The position numbers and the translations under genes were made by a program. From NCBI GenBank assembly GCA_947373615.1, contig CANBYN010000013.1:1-15810 (forward strand): DNA of 15,810 nucleotides, given 5' to 3'. The number at the start of each line of letters is the position of its first letter. Position 1 is the first letter of the stretch. This stretch comes from Burkholderiaceae bacterium. GTDB taxonomy: Bacteria > Pseudomonadota > Gammaproteobacteria > Burkholderiales > Burkholderiaceae. Below, one piece after another: positions 13,693 through 15,810 of the stretch. Below the pieces are notes generated by a model. That model was not told the origin of the DNA, did not search any database, and saw only the letters and a program-made list of their open reading frames with translations.

Positions 13693-14274
13693 TTACTTCT
13701 TAGGTGTTACGAAGCCGATAGCAGTGTCGTCAACAAACTCAACCATTACGTCATCACCAACTTTGAATTTCTCAAGACCAAGAACTGCTTTATCTACTTT
13801 AACTTTCTGCTTCTCGCCACTTGGCATAGTAAAAGTCACAACACGTGTTGCTTGATCAATTGTGGAGATCTTAACGGTTGCATAGACAGTGTCAGCAGTT
13901 TCTTCGAATGGCTTAGCAGAACCTTTGCCTGCAATGACTACAGAGCGAACACCAGAAACGCCTGGCTTAGCATCTTTACCAGCAGCTGTTAAGCCGATAG
14001 CAATCGCCTGTGCATGCTCAACTACGAATACATCACCTTTTTTAACTTTATCCAAATCATTAACAGATTTAGCGACATTCATTTGCGCCAAATTTCCGTT
14101 TGCATCTTTCAATACAACGATACGTTTTTTTACATCTACAGAATCAACAGTTGCGGTAAGCACTGCTACGTCAGCAGCTAAAGGCAACATTTTTGCAGGA
14201 ATCTGTGCAAAAACAGAAGATGCACAAGCGATACCAACTGCAACGAATAGACCAGCAAGAATAGATTTCTTCAA
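13693..14274 (-). CDS. Secreted protein of unknown function with two tandem repeats
   Basis: I start this at the TTG at 14274 (193 residues). TTAGGAG lies five bases before it and the product opens with a textbook signal peptide, MKKSILAGLFVAVGIACASS, cut near VFAQ. The longer frame, from another TTG at 14307, has no such support. The mature protein is an internal duplication: residues about 41-95 and 122-178 each run from ATV through a beta-rich stretch, a K(V/F)K(K/V)GD turn, a V(V/M)VE strand and end in AIG(L/F). About 25 residues (TAAGKDAKPG to ETADT) link the copies. Each copy could be a small beta-barrel. There are no cysteines in the mature part. I know no named function; periplasmic location is inferred. 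Confidence 0.8.
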   Translation of the reverse strand: MKKSILAGLFVAVGIACASSVFAQIPAKMLPLAADVAVLTATVDSVDVKKRIVVLKDANGNLAQMNVAKSVNDLDKVKKGDVFVVEHAQAIAIGLTAAGKDAKPGVSGVRSVVIAGKGSAKPFEETADTVYATVKISTIDQATRVVTFTMPSGEKQKVKVDKAVLGLEKFKVGDDVMVEFVDDTAIGFVTPKK

Positions 14275-14431
14275 GATAACTCCTAATTGAGGTTGAAATG
14301 GGCTCAAGGGAGAGCCACAATTTCATTGTAACCATGGAATGTGGCACTTTTCGCACGGCATCGAACTATGCCTCCATGTCCATCTTTGGTAAATTGAACA
14401 GATCTAACTAAATATAAAGGCAATTTGGATC
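14275..14431. other. Divergent intergenic region, 157 bases
   Basis: This gap separates the minus-strand repeat protein from the plus-strand acetyltransferase and should hold promoters for both. The AGGAG ribosome binding site of the minus-strand gene is at about 14280-14284. I see no clear operator, hairpin or small gene here. Confidence 0.3.
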
Positions 14432-14872
14432 TTGGAGATATTGATTAAACCGTGGGCAGAAGCTCAAAATGCTGCCTTTTTGGTGCGCCAAGAGGTGTTC
14501 ATCTGGGAGCAAGGGGTTCCTGAGGAGTTTGAAATTGATGAAATGGACCCTTCAGCAATACATGTCCTTGCCTATAAAGGCGCTCAGTGCATAGGAACTG
14601 CAAGACTGGTGGATTTGGGGGGTGGGCGTGCCCAAATTGGACGTATGGCCGTCCTAGTCAGTTTTCGAAATCAAGGAATTGGCCGGCAGATATTAGAAAA
14701 TCTTATTGGAAGGGCAAAACCCCTAGGGGCATCATTTTTGATATTGCATTCCCAACTAACTGCCATTTCATTTTATGAAAAATTCGGCTTTATCGCCGAG
14801 GGACCCACTTATGAAGAGGCCGGCATTGCCCATCGTAATATGATTCTTTCATTACCCCACACTATTAAATAA
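14432..14872 (+). CDS. GNAT-family N-acetyltransferase
   Basis: This 146-residue protein has the single-domain GNAT fold, transferring an acetyl group from acetyl-CoA to an amine. The N-terminal block AFLVRQEVFIWEQGVPEEFEIDEMD is typical of the ElaA/YjcF-like subgroup. The central strand and pyrophosphate loop read AQIGRMAVLVSFRNQGIGRQILENLI (about 68-93), with R/Q-x-x-G-x-G as RNQGIG. The C-terminal SFYEKFGF motif (about 113-120) is the standard beta-6/beta-7 region. No ATG fits: the frame opens at a TTG at 14432, with AAAGG eleven bases upstream, and a second TTG at 14441 follows GGAG too closely. The start is therefore uncertain by three codons. The substrate is unknown. It heads the run to the thioesterase and dioxygenase. 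Confidence 0.85.
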   Translation: MEILIKPWAEAQNAAFLVRQEVFIWEQGVPEEFEIDEMDPSAIHVLAYKGAQCIGTARLVDLGGGRAQIGRMAVLVSFRNQGIGRQILENLIGRAKPLGASFLILHSQLTAISFYEKFGFIAEGPTYEEAGIAHRNMILSLPHTIK

Positions 14873-14882
14873 GCTTCTATTT

Positions 14883-15311
14883 ATGACTACCGCCCCACTC
14901 CCAATTCCCTTCATCTATCGTGTCTGTTACTCCGATACCGATGCCGCTGGTTTTATTTACCATGGACGCTATTTAGAAATATTTGAACGCAGTCGCGCAG
15001 AGTGGTTGGCTAAAAGAGATTTAAGCCCCACCAAACTCATCAATGAATTCGGAATACTCCTGCCAGTTCGAGAGCTTACGATGAACTTCTATAAACCCGG
15101 TCGCTTGGATGACATTCTTTACATTGATCAAGTCATTGAACATCGGGGGCGAACGCAAGTTACCGTGAAACAAACAGCTCAACGAAAGATACAAGACATT
15201 GATAGTGAAGATAGGCAAGTGATTGCGAGCGCAACACTACATATTGTTTGCGTAGATACCGCTACCCTCAAGCCCAAGGCCATACCTGATTGGCTATTTC
15301 TCGCGGATTAA
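14883..15311 (+). CDS. ybgC: YbgC-type acyl-CoA thioesterase (hotdog fold)
   Basis: This 142-residue hotdog protein matches the YbgC/4-hydroxybenzoyl-CoA thioesterase family. The signature is VCYSDTDAAGFIYHGRYLEIFERSRAEWL (about 14-42), with the expected catalytic Asp20 and the helix that cradles CoA. FGILLPVRELTMNFYKPGRLDD and the central strands follow. YbgC hydrolyses acyl-CoA thioesters in the cytoplasm and is commonly encoded beside tol-pal genes. Here its neighbours are instead an acetyltransferase 10 bases upstream and a thiol dioxygenase 11 bases downstream, so a tol link is not visible in this window. The ATG has no clear ribosome binding site and may depend on translation from upstream. 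The natural substrate cannot be read from sequence. Confidence 0.9.
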   Translation: MTTAPLPIPFIYRVCYSDTDAAGFIYHGRYLEIFERSRAEWLAKRDLSPTKLINEFGILLPVRELTMNFYKPGRLDDILYIDQVIEHRGRTQVTVKQTAQRKIQDIDSEDRQVIASATLHIVCVDTATLKPKAIPDWLFLAD

Positions 15312-15322
15312 CGAAGGGCTAT

Positions 15323-15810
15323 ATGTCTGAAGGAAAATTACTCACCTTTGTAAAAGAACTCAGCTTATTACTAGCCCACCAACCAAGCGAAGAGACTATT
15401 TTTATCAAAGGCAAAAAGCTCTTAGAGACCCTTATTGCAACTGATGATTGGTTGCCAGAGGAATTTGCTAAACCACATCCTCAGTATTACCAGCAATTTC
15501 TACTCTACGCAGATCCGCTAGATCGTTTTTCTGTTGTAAGTTTTGTGTGGGGGCCAGGACAAAAGACACCCGTTCACAATCACACTGTCTGGGGAATGGT
15601 AGGTCAACTGCGTGGAGAGGAAAAAGGCACTCCTTACTATCGCCAAGCTGAAGGTGGATTTAAAGCAGGAAAATCTTCTATCTGTACTCAGGGTCATGTT
15701 GATACGGTTTCACCTAATACACACGATATTCATGTCGTAGAAAACAACCTCAAAGACAAAACCTCCATCAGCATTCATATATATGGCGGCAACATCGGCA
15801 GAATTCATCG
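15323..15810 (+). CDS. Cysteine dioxygenase-family thiol dioxygenase, cut by window edge
   Basis: The first 162 residues are present and the gene runs off the right edge. It starts at ATG 15323 with AAGGG four bases upstream, 11 bases after the thioesterase stop. The cupin-type iron site of cysteine dioxygenases is clear: His85 and His87 in PVHNHTVWG, and His137 in DIHVVEN, followed by SISIHIYGGNIG. Such enzymes oxidise a thiol such as cysteine or 3-mercaptopropionate to the sulfinate with Fe2+ and O2. Met92 stands where the mammalian enzyme has the Cys that crosslinks to Tyr, as is usual in bacteria. YYQQFLLYADP near residue 57 may be the Gln-type substrate pocket of 3-mercaptopropionate dioxygenases, but this alignment is by eye. 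Confidence 0.88.
   Translation, partial: MSEGKLLTFVKELSLLLAHQPSEETIFIKGKKLLETLIATDDWLPEEFAKPHPQYYQQFLLYADPLDRFSVVSFVWGPGQKTPVHNHTVWGMVGQLRGEEKGTPYYRQAEGGFKAGKSSICTQGHVDTVSPNTHDIHVVENNLKDKTSISIHIYGGNIGRIH

Noticed and set aside
13889..14290. Plus-strand 133-codon open frame across the repeat protein
   Set aside because: It is the antisense image of the secreted repeat protein, which has a signal peptide, strong ribosome binding site and internal repeat; the antisense product is low-complexity Ser/Thr/Ala.
15021..15218. Minus-strand open frame inside the thioesterase gene
   Set aside because: It is antisense to conserved YbgC coding sequence, with no ribosome binding site or recognisable features.

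Overview
The window looks like chromosome from a free-living, low-GC betaproteobacterium of the Burkholderiaceae, most like Polynucleobacter. This is inferred from three Bug/TctC-type periplasmic solute receptors within 4.7 kb, compact gene packing, roughly mid-40s percent GC, and the protein sequence style. No RNA genes, insertion sequences, CRISPR arrays or phage genes were seen, and no gene-free stretch exceeds about 160 bases.

Bases 1-6785 form a carboxylic-acid or carbonyl catabolism region. A truncated Bug receptor enters from the left on the + strand and converges on a five-gene minus-strand run. That run, in transcription order from 4633 to 208, is Bug receptor, exported class II aldolase, outer-membrane-type protein, second Bug receptor, and HAD-superfamily 2-haloacid-dehalogenase-like hydrolase. 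Divergent from it is a cytoplasmic fumarylacetoacetate hydrolase (FAH) family enzyme. A second FAH-family enzyme, this one with a twin-arginine signal, converges on the first across a bidirectional terminator. The substrate cannot be read from sequence. The striking point is that an aldolase-fold and an FAH-fold enzyme, both normally cytoplasmic, carry export signals.

Bases 6884-10229 are a ferrous-iron locus. feoA-feoB run leftward. Divergently, a small secreted cupredoxin-fold protein and an outer-membrane beta-barrel candidate run rightward and overlap by 4 bases. The 91-base gap between the two units holds two copies of a Fur-box-like sequence and a TATAAT-like -10 element for each direction. 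A shared iron-repressed module spanning outer membrane, periplasm and inner membrane is the best candidate for an undescribed system here.

Bases 10296-10919 encode a PaiB-like FMN-binding protein. Bases 10933-13632 are a molybdate/tungstate region: a TupA-type tungstate-binding protein, divergent from a regulator that joins a ModE-like winged helix to a periplasmic-binding-protein-like sensor domain, followed by a ModA-type protein. No permease or ATPase gene lies beside them. A very strong terminator follows tupA.

Bases 13693-14274 encode a secreted protein of unknown function built from two tandem repeats. The right end (14432-15810) is a co-directional run of a GNAT acetyltransferase, a YbgC-type hotdog thioesterase, and a cysteine-dioxygenase-family thiol dioxygenase cut by the window edge.

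Starts were re-chosen where the longest open frame begins at TTG but an ATG, or a better ribosome binding site, lies just inside.
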